NCBI GenBank assembly: GCA_944383265.1
Contig: CALWOX010000010.1
Location: 1 to 64,000, forward strand
Length of the DNA: 64,000 nt
Direction: 5' to 3'
DNA from: an uncultured Lachnospiraceae bacterium
GTDB taxonomy: Bacteria; Bacillota; Clostridia; Lachnospirales; Lachnospiraceae
In this document: positions 7,254 through 15,286 of the stretch, piece after piece
How positions within the stretch are numbered: position 1 is the stretch's first letter
Layout of the letters: each line of letters opens with the position of its first letter
Notes under the pieces: model-generated
Databases searched by the model: none
Seen by the model: only the letters and a program-made list of their open reading frames with translations
What the model was told of the DNA's origin: nothing
Made by a program: the position numbers and the translations under genes

Positions 7254-8008
7254 CAGCGAGCCACCTCCTTATCATTTGCCGCCGCATTTTTGTTTTCGGC
7301 AAGCTTGTCACATATTTCCTCGGCGTGAAGCATGCAGCTCTGACAATTTCCGTCACAGCCTGCGGCTTTGCCCTCAGCTTTTCTCTTCCTTTTCTCTTCC
7401 TTTGAAAGATTCGTTGCCGAAGGCGCCTTGAACTTATTCTGGAGAGCTGTAAGGACAGCCAGGACAAAGAACGCTCCGGGAGCCATTACAAATATACCTA
7501 TATGGAAATCCTCAGGTATGACCATATTTCCGAGTATGGTTCCCGCGCCTATAAGCTCACGGCAAAATCCGATTATCGTAAGGGCGCAGGTAAATCCGAT
7601 TCCCATACCTATACCGTCGCAGGCAGAAAGCAAAGGGGTATGCTTTGCCGCATATGCTTCTGCTCTACCAAGAATGATACAGTTTACGACTATAAGAGGT
7701 ATATAGATACCTAAAGTCTGATACAGAGCCGGCACATAGGCCTGCATAACGAGCTCAACTATAGTAACCAGAGTCGCAATTACAACTATGTATCCGGGTA
7801 TTCTTACCTTATCGGGAATAACATTTCTGAGGGCCGATATGACAAGATTGCTGAATATCAGCACCGCTGTTGTGGCAACTCCCATTCCGAATCCGTTTGT
7901 GGCGCTGGTGGTTGTGGCAAGGGTAGGGCACATTCCCAACATTATAACAAAGGTAGGGTTTTCTTTGATAATTCCGTTAAATATTCTCTCAAGATATTTG
8001 TTCTTCAT
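7253..8008 (-). CDS. rnfE: Rnf complex subunit E with cysteine-rich C-terminal tail
   Basis: Membrane subunit homologous to RnfA, with cluster-ligand cysteines C27 (LGMCPTLA) and C110 (VVNCIILG). Residues 1-195 cover the family core of about six membrane helices. The remaining 55 residues are a basic/acidic cytoplasmic-looking tail with four cysteines at 218, 222, 225 and 233 (CDGNCQSC then HAEEIC). A minimal RnfE lacks this tail; it could bind metal, but no function can be read from sequence. Start and stop overlap the neighbouring genes by one base (TAATG, TGATG), so translation is coupled to rnfDG and rnfA. Confidence 0.93.
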   Translation of the reverse strand: MKNKYLERIFNGIIKENPTFVIMLGMCPTLATTTSATNGFGMGVATTAVLIFSNLVISALRNVIPDKVRIPGYIVVIATLVTIVELVMQAYVPALYQTLGIYIPLIVVNCIILGRAEAYAAKHTPLLSACDGIGMGIGFTCALTIIGFCRELIGAGTILGNMVIPEDFHIGIFVMAPGAFFVLAVLTALQNKFKAPSATNLSKEEKRKRKAEGKAAGCDGNCQSCMLHAEEICDKLAENKNAAANDKEVAR

Positions 8009-9714
8009 TATTCATTCCCTCCTTCCGAAGCTTCAGAGGAAGCTGCTGTAAATGTCGCTGACATATCAGATGACACTGCGGCGTTTACAGCCGTGTTGGC
8101 CGCATTTACGGCGTTTGTCACTGCCTTTGAGGTTACGGTGGCTCCTGAGATAGCGTTTATTTCGGTATCTCCCGCATTTCCGCTCTTTGTGACTGTAAGT
8201 GACAGGGGAGCATTGTCCGCCATAGCGGGCTTTCCTGTAAACTGATCCTTAAACTCGGGATTCTGAGCCTTCATTCCGAGACCTGCCGTCTCTGTTATGG
8301 TGAGGAAGGATATTCCTGTATTTTTGAGCTCACCGCTTTCATCAGGCATGTATCCGACAGTTATCTCGATATCTCCGTCATAAGCCTCATGGTCAGTAAC
8401 GTCAACGATATATCCCATTACGTTTCCGCTTTCGTCTGTAGCTGTCACAAGATTGTTTACTGTGACATCACCGTATGTTCCGTCTGCGGAAAGGAGCGCA
8501 TTGGTATTTGCGACAGCTTCCGCGAGAGCTTCATTTTCCGACATATCCTTGTACTCGGAGGCTCTGGGAACCAGCTCCTCATACGCCGCATAGAGCGCAG
8601 CCTGATTTGCAGCCTCTATAGGCTCCTTTGTGAGCACATATACTCCTCCCAAAAGTACTCCCGACACAAGTGTTATTACAAAGGTCTTTACAACGACCAT
8701 CCTGTTGAGCTTAGACTCTGCAGACTTGTTTTTATTCTTTTGATATTTACCCTTTCCGAAGGCTGTGGGAACAGTATACTTTTCAATAAGAGGGCAAAGG
8801 ACATTTCCGAGTATGATAGCGTAGGAAACTCCCTCCGCCGAGCCTCCGAAGAGCCTGAAGAGTCCCGTGAGTATTCCCATAACGATTCCGTATACGATCT
8901 GTCCGTTGGGAGTAAGAGGTCCTGTCACATAGTCCGTAGCCATGAAGAAGGCTCCGAATATAAGACCTCCCGCACATATCTCACAGAGGAGATAATAGGG
9001 ATCAAGTCCTCTTCCGGAGAAGAGCGCTGTAAATACGAGCACTGTAAGGATGTAGCTTAAAGGTATCCTTAAGCTGATGACCTTTCTGAAAACGAGGTAT
9101 GCGGCTCCGATAAGAAGAGCTATAACGCTTACCTCACCTATGGTTCCGGGAATGTTTCCTATAAGGAGTGAAGCAAGATCGACCTCTCCGCCCGCCTTAA
9201 GATATGCAAGGGGTGTTGCTCCCGAAACTCCGTCCACGACCTTCGTTGCCCAAGGCATTGCCTCCACGGAGAAATCCGTCATGGGCTTCGCAAAGGAAAT
9301 AAGGAGGAAGCATCTTGCGGCAAGGGCGGGGTTCATAAAGTTCTGTCCCAGTCCTCCGTAGAGCTGCTTTACAACTATTATTGCAAAAACTCCTCCGAGC
9401 ATCGGTATCCATACAGGTATCTCAGGTGGCATGTTCAAGGCAAGTATCATGCCCGTTACGACAGCCGACATATCCTTTATGGTTATGGGCTTTCCCATAA
9501 AATATTCAAATGCGTATTCACTCAGCACGCAGGCAATAACTGTAGCCGCCGTCACAAAAAGTGAATATATTCCGAAGTGATATACTCCCCATAAAAGTGC
9601 GGGAAGCATAGCTATGCAAACATCTGTCATCAGCCTTCTTGTGGTGACTTCCGTCCTTAAATGGGGGGAAGACGACACATGAGGCTTCTCAGGTACAAAT
9701 TCAATATTATTCAT
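8008..9714 (-). CDS. rnfDG: RnfD-RnfG fusion protein of the Rnf complex
   Basis: One open frame of 568 residues contains two subunits that are normally separate. Residues 1-320 are RnfD: many membrane helices and the covalent-FMN motif DGVSGAT with T167. A basic linker (about 321-338, KGKYQKNKNK) leads to residues 339-568, which are RnfG: one membrane helix (340-361), an FMN-binding domain and NAISGATVTS with T526. The operon has no separate rnfG, in line with a true fusion, and order is C-DG-E-A-B. In the RnfG half the usual Asp of the Dxx(S/T)GAT flavinylation motif is Asn520. The tail after 540 is low complexity (Ala, Ser, Thr). RBS GAGGAGGG precedes the ATG. A sequencing error joining two genes is possible but would have to keep frame. 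Confidence 0.9.
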   Translation of the reverse strand: MNNIEFVPEKPHVSSSPHLRTEVTTRRLMTDVCIAMLPALLWGVYHFGIYSLFVTAATVIACVLSEYAFEYFMGKPITIKDMSAVVTGMILALNMPPEIPVWIPMLGGVFAIIVVKQLYGGLGQNFMNPALAARCFLLISFAKPMTDFSVEAMPWATKVVDGVSGATPLAYLKAGGEVDLASLLIGNIPGTIGEVSVIALLIGAAYLVFRKVISLRIPLSYILTVLVFTALFSGRGLDPYYLLCEICAGGLIFGAFFMATDYVTGPLTPNGQIVYGIVMGILTGLFRLFGGSAEGVSYAIILGNVLCPLIEKYTVPTAFGKGKYQKNKNKSAESKLNRMVVVKTFVITLVSGVLLGGVYVLTKEPIEAANQAALYAAYEELVPRASEYKDMSENEALAEAVANTNALLSADGTYGDVTVNNLVTATDESGNVMGYIVDVTDHEAYDGDIEITVGYMPDESGELKNTGISFLTITETAGLGMKAQNPEFKDQFTGKPAMADNAPLSLTVTKSGNAGDTEINAISGATVTSKAVTNAVNAANTAVNAAVSSDMSATFTAASSEASEGGNE

Positions 9715-9732
9715 ACATATCCCTCCTCTCCC

Positions 9733-11145
9733 CTATTTAAGCTTCTCGAGAGCCGCAGCCCTTGCAGCCTCCGCCGCCTCTGCGGCTATCCTCTCGAGCT
9801 CGTCGCGCTGTCTCTTCTCGGCAGCCTCGACTCTTCTCTTATTCATTACCATTTTCCTTGCCTGCTTGAAGATCTGAGTAAGAGGCCTTCTCGCAGGACA
9901 TACATATGAGCAGGTTCCGCACTCCATACACTCCATTCCGTTCAGCTTCTCAAAGCCCTCAAGGTCTCCGTGAGTTGCGGCCTTTACCATAAGAGGAGGC
10001 ACCAGAAATTCGGGGCATGCGCTTACGCAGCGTGCACATCTTATGCAGGGAGTGGTGGGATTCTCCTCCACCTCGTCATGGAGAAACGCACAGAGAGCCG
10101 ATGAAGGCTTTGTAACGGGCACGTCAAGATCAAAGAGCGCCTGTCCCATCATAGGGCCTCCGCATATGAGCTTTTTCGCTTCTCCCTTCAGTCCGCCGAC
10201 TGCAAGAAGTATATCCTTATAGGATGCGCCTATCCTCACCTTTACATTCGAAGGAGTCTTTACCGCATCGCCTGTGATCGTAATCACTTTTTCCATAAGA
10301 GGTGTATTTAATACTACCGCGTCATATATTGCGATCAAGGTGGCAACATTATCAACTATCGCACCCACATCGGCAGGGAGCATTGACGAATTAATATAGC
10401 GCCCTGTAACAGCATTTATGAGCTGTCTCTCACCACCCTCAGGGTACTTGGTCTTAAGGGCTCTTACCTCTATATTGCTCTCACCCGCACAGAGCTTTGA
10501 CATGTGCTCTATGGCCTTGGGTTTATTGTCCTCTATTGCTATGATTCCCTTCGCGTTGGGGAAAAGCTTAAGACATATCTTTAATCCCCCGAGAAGCTTC
10601 TCCCCCTCCTCAAGCATAAGCCTGTAGTCGCTCGTAAGGAAGGGCTCGCACTCTGAACCGTTCGCAATAAAATAATCTATAGCCTCGTCGTTTTTAGGCA
10701 TCAGCTTTACATATGTCGGGAAGCCGGCTCCGCCCATTCCGGTTATTCCGGCATCCTTCACGGCCTTTCTTATATCATCCTTCGAGAGGCTGTCCAAGTC
10801 CCGTTTTTTGCCTGTTCCCGAAAGTTTTTCATATTTTCCGTCACTCTCTATGACTACGGACATCTGCGGCTGTCCGCCCACCTGCATCCTCGGCTCTATC
10901 TTCTTTACCGTTCCTGAGACCGAAGAGATCACATCAGCAGAAATAAAGCCCTGTGCTTCTCCGATACGCTGACCGGCAAGGACCGTATCACCGACCTTTA
11001 CACAGGGATTGGCAGGGGCGCCTATATGCTGAGACATAGAAAAGACATACTCTCCGGGAAGATCAAGTACCTTTATCTCCGAATCCTCACTGAGAGATTT
11101 GCCTTCATAGGGGTGCGCTCCGCCCTTAAATGTAGCACTGCTCAT
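9733..11145 (-). CDS. rnfC: Rnf complex subunit C (NADH-binding)
   Basis: Peripheral NAD(H)/FMN-binding subunit, 470 residues. N-terminal RnfC barrel (GGAHPYEGK, then QRIGEA), an NADH/FMN-binding Rossmann-like core with GMGGAGFPTYVKL near 145, an SLBB-type segment and two ferredoxin-type motifs near 360-400 (CIRCARCVSACPE and CMECGTCSYVCPA). The last 40 residues form a charged, alanine-rich helix (EAAEAARAAALEKLK), as in many RnfC proteins. First gene of the operon; AAAGGAG precedes the ATG by 9 bp and a promoter lies 65 bp upstream. Confidence 0.95.
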   Translation of the reverse strand: MSSATFKGGAHPYEGKSLSEDSEIKVLDLPGEYVFSMSQHIGAPANPCVKVGDTVLAGQRIGEAQGFISADVISSVSGTVKKIEPRMQVGGQPQMSVVIESDGKYEKLSGTGKKRDLDSLSKDDIRKAVKDAGITGMGGAGFPTYVKLMPKNDEAIDYFIANGSECEPFLTSDYRLMLEEGEKLLGGLKICLKLFPNAKGIIAIEDNKPKAIEHMSKLCAGESNIEVRALKTKYPEGGERQLINAVTGRYINSSMLPADVGAIVDNVATLIAIYDAVVLNTPLMEKVITITGDAVKTPSNVKVRIGASYKDILLAVGGLKGEAKKLICGGPMMGQALFDLDVPVTKPSSALCAFLHDEVEENPTTPCIRCARCVSACPEFLVPPLMVKAATHGDLEGFEKLNGMECMECGTCSYVCPARRPLTQIFKQARKMVMNKRRVEAAEKRQRDELERIAAEAAEAARAAALEKLK

Positions 11146-11208
11146 ATGGTTCTGCTCCTTTCTGTCTGTACTGTAGTTGATCCGTCACTGTCTGATTTCA
11201 ACAGCAGT

Positions 11209-11237
11209 ATTATAACACACAAACTTTTGATAATTAA
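11209..11237 (-). promoter_or_regulatory. Promoter of the rnf operon (extended -10)
   Basis: Minus strand TGTTATAAT gives an extended -10 (TATAAT at 11209-11214). The -35 is poor (TTAATT at 11232-11237, 17-bp spacer), as is common with an extended -10. It lies 64 bp upstream of the rnfC ATG. No Rex-type palindrome was seen here. Confidence 0.6.
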
Positions 11238-11388
11238 TATTTGTGGTGTGTTTTATGAGGTACAAGAGCCGATTTAGGCTATTTTTTTATGCATTTTGTC
11301 AAAAATATCTCTTTCAAATTATACAAATTGACAAAAAACTAACAATTTTTGTATTGTACTTTGCATACATGTTCGGTGTAAGCATCCT

Positions 11389-11471
11389 AAAAGCCGGCTT
11401 AGGCCGAAAGCCGTACACGCAAAAAAGCCGTCCGATACATGGGCATATATAATTCCATGCTGTCGAACGAC
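11389..11471 (-). terminator. Tandem terminators of tRNA-Ala
   Basis: Minus-strand hairpin pairing 11427-11442 with 11454-11471 (one bulge, several G-T pairs), followed by TTTTTT (11421-11426). A second hairpin CGGCTT/AAGCCG (11395-11400, 11408-11413) with GCTTTT after it lies immediately downstream. Confidence 0.65.
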
Positions 11472-11480
11472 TTTCATTTA

Positions 11481-11553
11481 TGGAGCATAGGGGGATCGAA
11501 CCCCTGACCTCAAGATTGCGAACCTTGCGCTCTCCCGGCTGAGCTAATACCCC
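11481..11553 (-). tRNA. tRNA-Ala (CGC)
   Basis: 73-nt cloverleaf: acceptor GGGGTAT/ATGCTCC with the G3-U70 pair that identifies alanine tRNA, D arm GCTC/GAGC, anticodon loop TTCGCAA (anticodon CGC), T loop TTCGATC. The 3' CCA is not part of the paired structure as an added triplet. Stand-alone gene with its own promoter and terminator. Confidence 0.95.
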
Positions 11554-11570
11554 GAATTTGTACAAAGCAG

Positions 11571-11599
11571 AGTATAGCACTTTCAGCAAAAAAAGAAAA
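11571..11599 (-). promoter_or_regulatory. Probable promoter of tRNA-Ala
   Basis: Minus-strand TATACT (11571-11576) lies 18 bp before the tRNA 5' end; the -35 region (11594-11599, TTTTCT) is a weak match. Confidence 0.45.
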
Positions 11600-11625
11600 G
11601 ATATCTTTTATAAATTATTCAAAGA

Positions 11626-11931
11626 TTACTTCTTCTCGGTTTTCTGTTTCTTAAGGTTTATAACCTTTTCTTCTTTGGTCTCTTTAGCTTCCTTGGATTT
11701 TCTGGTTGACTTCTTCTCCTCTTTAGGCTCCTCCTGCTGCACAGGTCTTCTCTTTGCGATCATCTGTATGTTTCCGCAGCCCGAGCAGACAAATGCATCA
11801 CAGATAATACCTCCGTCAGGAATAATATCTCCGTCCTCTGACGGTGCACAGTTAGGAACGTAAAATGCGACCCTGCGGTTTACCGGGGGCTTAATAGGTC
11901 TGTATTCTCCTCCGCAAAACGGACACTTCAT
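11626..11931 (-). CDS. Small zinc-ribbon-like protein with charged tail
   Basis: A 101-residue protein beginning MKCPFCGG, with a second pair CSGCGN about 50 residues later: a CxxC...CxxC zinc-ribbon arrangement. The last 35 residues are almost all Lys and Glu (KEEKKSTRKSKEAKETKEEK), a flexible tail. The start at 11931 is preferred over an in-frame ATG at 11961 because AAAGGAG lies 11 bp upstream of it and the earlier one has no RBS. Resembles nucleic-acid-binding zinc-ribbon proteins of Clostridia, but no specific family is assigned. Stand-alone, between two tRNA genes. Confidence 0.75.
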   Translation of the reverse strand: MKCPFCGGEYRPIKPPVNRRVAFYVPNCAPSEDGDIIPDGGIICDAFVCSGCGNIQMIAKRRPVQQEEPKEEKKSTRKSKEAKETKEEKVINLKKQKTEKK

Positions 11932-12159
11932 ATCCGAAAGGTCTCCTTTCAAAAACTTCATATACTCAGTCTGCCGGAAAAACCGGTTTTTGACTTGTAG
12001 GCTTTATTATAAATGATTTTTCCTTCAAATACAATACATAAAGCCACACATAAGCTACATAATGGCTTTGTCTTAAATACAGGCTTTCGCGGCTATGATA
12101 AATAATATTTGATGAAGCAGAAAATAATATTTTTTCAAAATATAAGGTATTTCTTGATA

Positions 12160-12187
12160 TTGTCATGATTTTATAGTATTATATTAT
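12160..12187 (+). promoter_or_regulatory. Probable promoter of tRNA-Gln
   Basis: TTGTCA (12160-12165), 16-bp spacer, TATTAT (12182-12187); the expected start lies about 10 bp before the tRNA. Confidence 0.5.
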
Positions 12188-12204
12188 AGCTGTATTCACA
12201 GCGT

Positions 12205-12276
12205 AGGGCCGTCGCCAAGCGGTAAGGCACAGCACTTTGACTGCTGCATTCGTTGGTTCGAATCCAACCGGCCCTG
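12205..12276 (+). tRNA. tRNA-Gln (TTG)
   Basis: 72-nt cloverleaf: acceptor AGGGCCG/CGGCCCT, anticodon stem CAGCA/TGCTG with loop CTTTGAC (anticodon TTG), T stem GTTGG/CCAAC with loop TTCGAAT. Confidence 0.95.
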
Positions 12277-12288
12277 TTCTCTTGTTTG

Positions 12289-12315
12289 ACGACTGCTATA
12301 TGCGGTCGTTTTTTT
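12289..12315 (+). terminator. Terminator of tRNA-Gln
   Basis: ACGACTGC (12289-12296) pairs with GCGGTCGT (12302-12309), followed by T7. Confidence 0.8.
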
Positions 12316-12429
12316 GTATAAAAGATAAGGGTGGAAGCGTAATTGGAAATAAGTCTGTTCGTTTTCTTACAAAATAAGTCTGTTGTGAAATCTGTTTGTT
12401 TTTTTGTCATGTGCATAGTATTATTTCTA

Positions 12430-12438
12430 TGGTATACT
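12430..12438 (+). promoter_or_regulatory. Possible promoter of the Uma2-type gene
   Basis: Extended -10 TGGTATACT (TATACT at 12433-12438); no good -35. It would give a leader of about 120 nt before the ATG at 12566. Confidence 0.4.
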
Positions 12439-12565
12439 ATGTTCATAAACTAAAAAGGGCTTAACATATATAGCGATAAAGATCCGGGCAAGCGCAGCGG
12501 GAGAAAGTGTAAACAACTATATAAAGGCCGCTGTCGATATGCATATGGAAGGAGGTAAACAGCCT

Positions 12566-13099
12566 ATGGAAGCAGCAAAAAAGATTTACACTGTAAACGA
12601 CATCTATTCACTGCCTGACGGACAAAGAGCCGAACTCATAAACGGTGAATTATACATGATGGCTCCTCCGAGCCGGCTTCATCAACAGATCACAGGGGAG
12701 ATATACAGGCAGACCGCTAACCATATCGCAGAAAATAAAGGACGCTGCAAGGCCTATATCGCACCCTTTGCCGTATTTCTTGACGCTGACGATAAAACCT
12801 ATACCGAGCCCGATATATCTGTTGTATGCGATGAAGGTAAGCTCGATGATAGGGGATGTAACGGCGCGCCCGATTGGATAGTGGAGGTCGTTTCTCCGTC
12901 AAGTCGAAAGATGGATTACATGATAAAGCTCTTCAAATACCAAGCTGCAGGAGTCCGTGAATACTGGATAGTAGAGCCTGTGGAACGAATTGTTACAGTC
13001 TACAGCTTTGAGGCTAATGACCTTCACCGCTATTCATTTAGCGAACCCATAAAGTCCGGAATAATACAAAGTCTTACGATAAACCTTTCCGAGATATAG
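12566..13099 (+). CDS. Uma2 family (DUF820) restriction-endonuclease-like protein
   Basis: A 177-residue member of the Uma2/DUF820 group, with a PD-(D/E)XK nuclease fold. Visible hallmarks: the N-terminal pattern LPDGQRAELINGELYMM, the EPDISVV segment (acidic metal ligand) and PDWIVEVVSPSSRKMDY with the E-x-V of the active site, then AGVREYWIVEP. Start at 12566 because GGAGG lies 10 bp upstream; an in-frame ATG at 12539 lacks a site. No partner nuclease or methylase is nearby, and the physiological role of this family is largely unknown. Single gene followed by a terminator. Confidence 0.88.
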   Translation: MEAAKKIYTVNDIYSLPDGQRAELINGELYMMAPPSRLHQQITGEIYRQTANHIAENKGRCKAYIAPFAVFLDADDKTYTEPDISVVCDEGKLDDRGCNGAPDWIVEVVSPSSRKMDYMIKLFKYQAAGVREYWIVEPVERIVTVYSFEANDLHRYSFSEPIKSGIIQSLTINLSEI

Positions 13100-13122
13100 C
13101 AACAAGGACAAATTATATATCA

Positions 13123-13158
13123 GCTGTCAGCCATTTAATAGGCTGGCGGCTTTCTTTA
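13123..13158 (+). terminator. Terminator of the Uma2-type gene
   Basis: GCTGTCAGCC pairs with GGCTGGCGGC (wobble pairs included) around loop ATTTAATA, followed by TTTCTTTA. Confidence 0.7.
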
Positions 13159-13230
13159 TGCCTTTTTACTCTTTTTCACACTTGTCTGTATCTGATACCC
13201 GATTGTATGAGATGAACCCGTAAAGCGGCT

Positions 13231-13274
13231 TAAAATAAGGCTTATTACCGTCTCAAACAACCGGTAACAAGCCT
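13231..13274 (-). terminator. Terminator of tRNA-Leu
   Basis: Minus-strand arms 13262-13274 and 13237-13250 (GGCTTGTTACCG/CGGTAATAAGCC) followed by TTATTTTA. Confidence 0.65.
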
Positions 13275-13289
13275 CTGCAAACACTCAAT

Positions 13290-13368
13290 GCGGCTAACAG
13301 GACTTGAACCTGCACGGTCTCCCATTGGAACCTAAATCCAACGCGTCTGCCAATTCCGCCATAGCCGC
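13290..13368 (-). tRNA. tRNA-Leu (TAG)
   Basis: Acceptor GCGGCTA/TAGCCGC with A73, anticodon stem TTGGA/TCCAA and loop TTTAGGT (anticodon TAG), variable arm TGGGAGACCGT, T loop TTCAAGT. Slightly short for a class II tRNA because the variable arm is short. Confidence 0.92.
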
Positions 13369-13377
13369 CTGAGTGAT

Positions 13378-13406
13378 ATTCTATATGATTTTTGTATTTT
13401 TTTCAA
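13378..13406 (-). promoter_or_regulatory. Promoter of tRNA-Leu
   Basis: Minus-strand TTGAAA (13401-13406), 17-bp spacer, TAGAAT (13378-13383), ending 9 bp before the tRNA. Confidence 0.7.
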
Positions 13407-13540
13407 TAATAATGGGGTAAAACTTATAACAGGCTTATTTTACTCAAAAAATTCTTTGGCAGATTTCAAAATATATGTAAATGTACTTTAACGATTTTAT
13501 ATATAAGTTTGAAATAACAGCAAATATTATTTTCAGGCCT

Positions 13541-13569
13541 GCAAGGACAAATACTTACAATGTCCTTGC
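13541..13569 (-). terminator. Hairpin at the end of the opp operon
   Basis: Perfect GCAAGGACA/TGTCCTTGC arms just after the gntR stop. No T-run follows on the minus strand, so it may protect the mRNA end rather than terminate. Confidence 0.45.
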
Positions 13570-13581
13570 GTAGCCCTATTT

Positions 13582-14241
13582 CTATAATACCAAGTATTTT
13601 CCGGCCATCTGCCGAAATCCTTTTATGTCTGAAATCAGCTCATTAACAGCCGTTTCTATTTCTCCATTAATAAGACAGTCTACAATCCTCATGTGATTCT
13701 CACAGTCCATATTAAGGTATGTGGTCTTCCATTTGTCCCACTGCATTTGAGCGTATGCTCTCGTAAGTATATTCATACTGTTTTCAAGTGTCTTGCAGCA
13801 ATAACTGTTTCCACAATAAGAATTCAATTTCAGATGAAAGGCTTTGTTGTTTTCCCAGTGTTGCCAAACACTTACTTTTCCTTCAACTCTGCAATAAGTA
13901 TTCGTAAATTCTTTTAATTCACGAATATCATTGCTGTCAATACGTCCTGCAGCTTGTCTCAGGCATTCCGGTTCCAAAATCAAACGAAATCTGATAATAT
14001 CGTCTACCTCTTTTTGGCTGATGGTCACGATCTCATACCCATATCGAGGGTGACTATGGAGAACCCCTTCCTTGCAGAGCTCTATAAGCGCATCTCTTAC
14101 CGGAGATTTACTTACTCCATATTTTTCAATCAGCGGCTTCTCATTTAATATCTCCGACTGCTTATATACTCCCTCAATAATGTCATTTAATATCTGTGTG
14201 TAGACCTGATCCTTCAGCGAAACCGGATTATTCTTCCACAT
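13582..14241 (-). CDS. GntR family (FadR/FCD type) transcriptional regulator
   Basis: A 219-residue regulator: an N-terminal winged helix (about 5-70; LIEKYGVSKSPVRDALIEL is the recognition region, then LHSHPRYGYEI wing) and an all-helical FCD ligand/metal-binding domain (80-215) with NKAFHLKL and ENHMRIVDCL histidines. The start at 14241 has GGAGGG 6 bp upstream; an upstream in-frame ATG (14259) overlaps that site. Last gene of the opp operon, so it likely senses a molecule taken up or formed by the pathway and represses its own operon. The 19-bp palindrome over the opp promoter is the natural candidate operator. The ligand is unknown. Confidence 0.9.
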   Translation of the reverse strand: MWKNNPVSLKDQVYTQILNDIIEGVYKQSEILNEKPLIEKYGVSKSPVRDALIELCKEGVLHSHPRYGYEIVTISQKEVDDIIRFRLILEPECLRQAAGRIDSNDIRELKEFTNTYCRVEGKVSVWQHWENNKAFHLKLNSYCGNSYCCKTLENSMNILTRAYAQMQWDKWKTTYLNMDCENHMRIVDCLINGEIETAVNELISDIKGFRQMAGKYLVL

Positions 14242-14297
14242 TATAGCCCTCCACTTCATACTGTCTGCATATTTTCCACCTCTGTAAGCCTCTATTT

Positions 14298-15248
14298 TCA
14301 GTCTTTAGCAGCTCGTACCGCAGTACGTATCCTTTCAGCGTCAATTTCTGTCGGAAGAGTGCAGTCCGCTCCAAGAAGGAATTTATGCCTTCCCATGCGT
14401 TTGATTACATTGTGGACTTCTGCTTTTATCTCTTCCTCAGTACCATCCACAAGAACTCCTGCCCTGTCATCAAGGCCTCCCAAGATAGCCGCGTCCCCGA
14501 AGAGCTCTCTCCCCTCCTCAAGACTCGGGTTCTGCTCATAAATCCCCCAGTTGACAACATCTATGGGGTAGTCCTTATATCTGTTAAGGTTCAATCTGTC
14601 CTTGCATATGTGTAGGATATTAAAGGCAGGGCGCTTTGCAGCCGCATTTAAAATCTTGAGATCGTAAGGCTTTACGAATTCCTCAAATTCCTCGTCCGTG
14701 TAAAGGTATGATTCTCCGCCCAGAGCGGCATAGTAAATACCGTCCACTCCGATCTTAAGCGCCTCCTCTGTCAGAGTAACCAGGGCATCAGATATCCTCT
14801 CATATGCCTGAGTCACAGCCTTGGGGTTTGCCCTTAAATGCTCTGTGAGAAAGCTGCTGCCTGTCTCATATCCGGCTGTGCCTCCTCTTGCATGCCATGC
14901 GGAGGCAACTATTCCATGTACTGTAAGTAATACTATACCATTATCATGGACTTTATCAATTATTTTTTTTGTTATTTCAAGCTGGTCCTGAATGAACTTG
15001 CTGTTCTTGTCAAACTCAGGTATATTGCCCCAATCCTCAGGCTTATTTATGGGAACCGAGCAGGGGATAACATTCTCATTCATTATCTTCATTATATCCG
15101 TTTCGGATTCCTCAAAAAATTTCAAATGGGCATCGACAGCCGCATCTCCGTGAAAGCATTCCTCGGGGAAATGAAGCCAAAAGCCTGAGGGAATATAGTC
15201 AGGTTCCTGACCTCTTACAGCTGCAAGCGTATTTTCACGACGGTTCAT
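14298..15248 (-). CDS. URO-D superfamily protein, MtaA/CmuA-like zinc methyltransferase type
   Basis: 316 residues with the uroporphyrinogen decarboxylase fold (MNRRENTLAAVRGQEPDYIP start). It carries HIC near residue 216 and a late cysteine in GADCTLP near residue 290, the H-x-C...C zinc pattern of corrinoid-dependent methyltransferases such as MtaA and CmuA rather than of heme-pathway HemE. No heme genes or corrinoid protein genes are near. It lies in the peptide-uptake operon between a dipeptidase and the GntR regulator. AAGGAG precedes the ATG. A methyl-transfer or decarboxylation step on the imported compound is an inference; substrate unknown. Confidence 0.85.
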   Translation of the reverse strand: MNRRENTLAAVRGQEPDYIPSGFWLHFPEECFHGDAAVDAHLKFFEESETDIMKIMNENVIPCSVPINKPEDWGNIPEFDKNSKFIQDQLEITKKIIDKVHDNGIVLLTVHGIVASAWHARGGTAGYETGSSFLTEHLRANPKAVTQAYERISDALVTLTEEALKIGVDGIYYAALGGESYLYTDEEFEEFVKPYDLKILNAAAKRPAFNILHICKDRLNLNRYKDYPIDVVNWGIYEQNPSLEEGRELFGDAAILGGLDDRAGVLVDGTEEEIKAEVHNVIKRMGRHKFLLGADCTLPTEIDAERIRTAVRAAKD

Positions 15249-15286
15249 GTTTTGATCTCCTTCTTTATTTATATAAATCCTACTTT

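Larger units (their letters stand above)
11146..11480. other. Intergenic interval between rnfC and tRNA-Ala
   Basis: 335 bp without a gene. It holds the rnf promoter (11209-11237) on the right of rnfC, then AT-rich sequence including an isolated plus-strand TTGACA at 11328-11333 with no gene behind it, then two tandem hairpins that end the tRNA-Ala transcript. Confidence 0.6.

Noticed and set aside
8389-9060. Plus-strand open frame of 223 codons opposite rnfDG
   Set aside because: Antisense shadow of a clearly coding gene; translation is Ser/Tyr/Cys-rich without a domain.
11209-11260. Rex operator at the rnf promoter
   Set aside because: No TTGTGAA or TTGTTAA inverted repeat; only AT-rich sequence.
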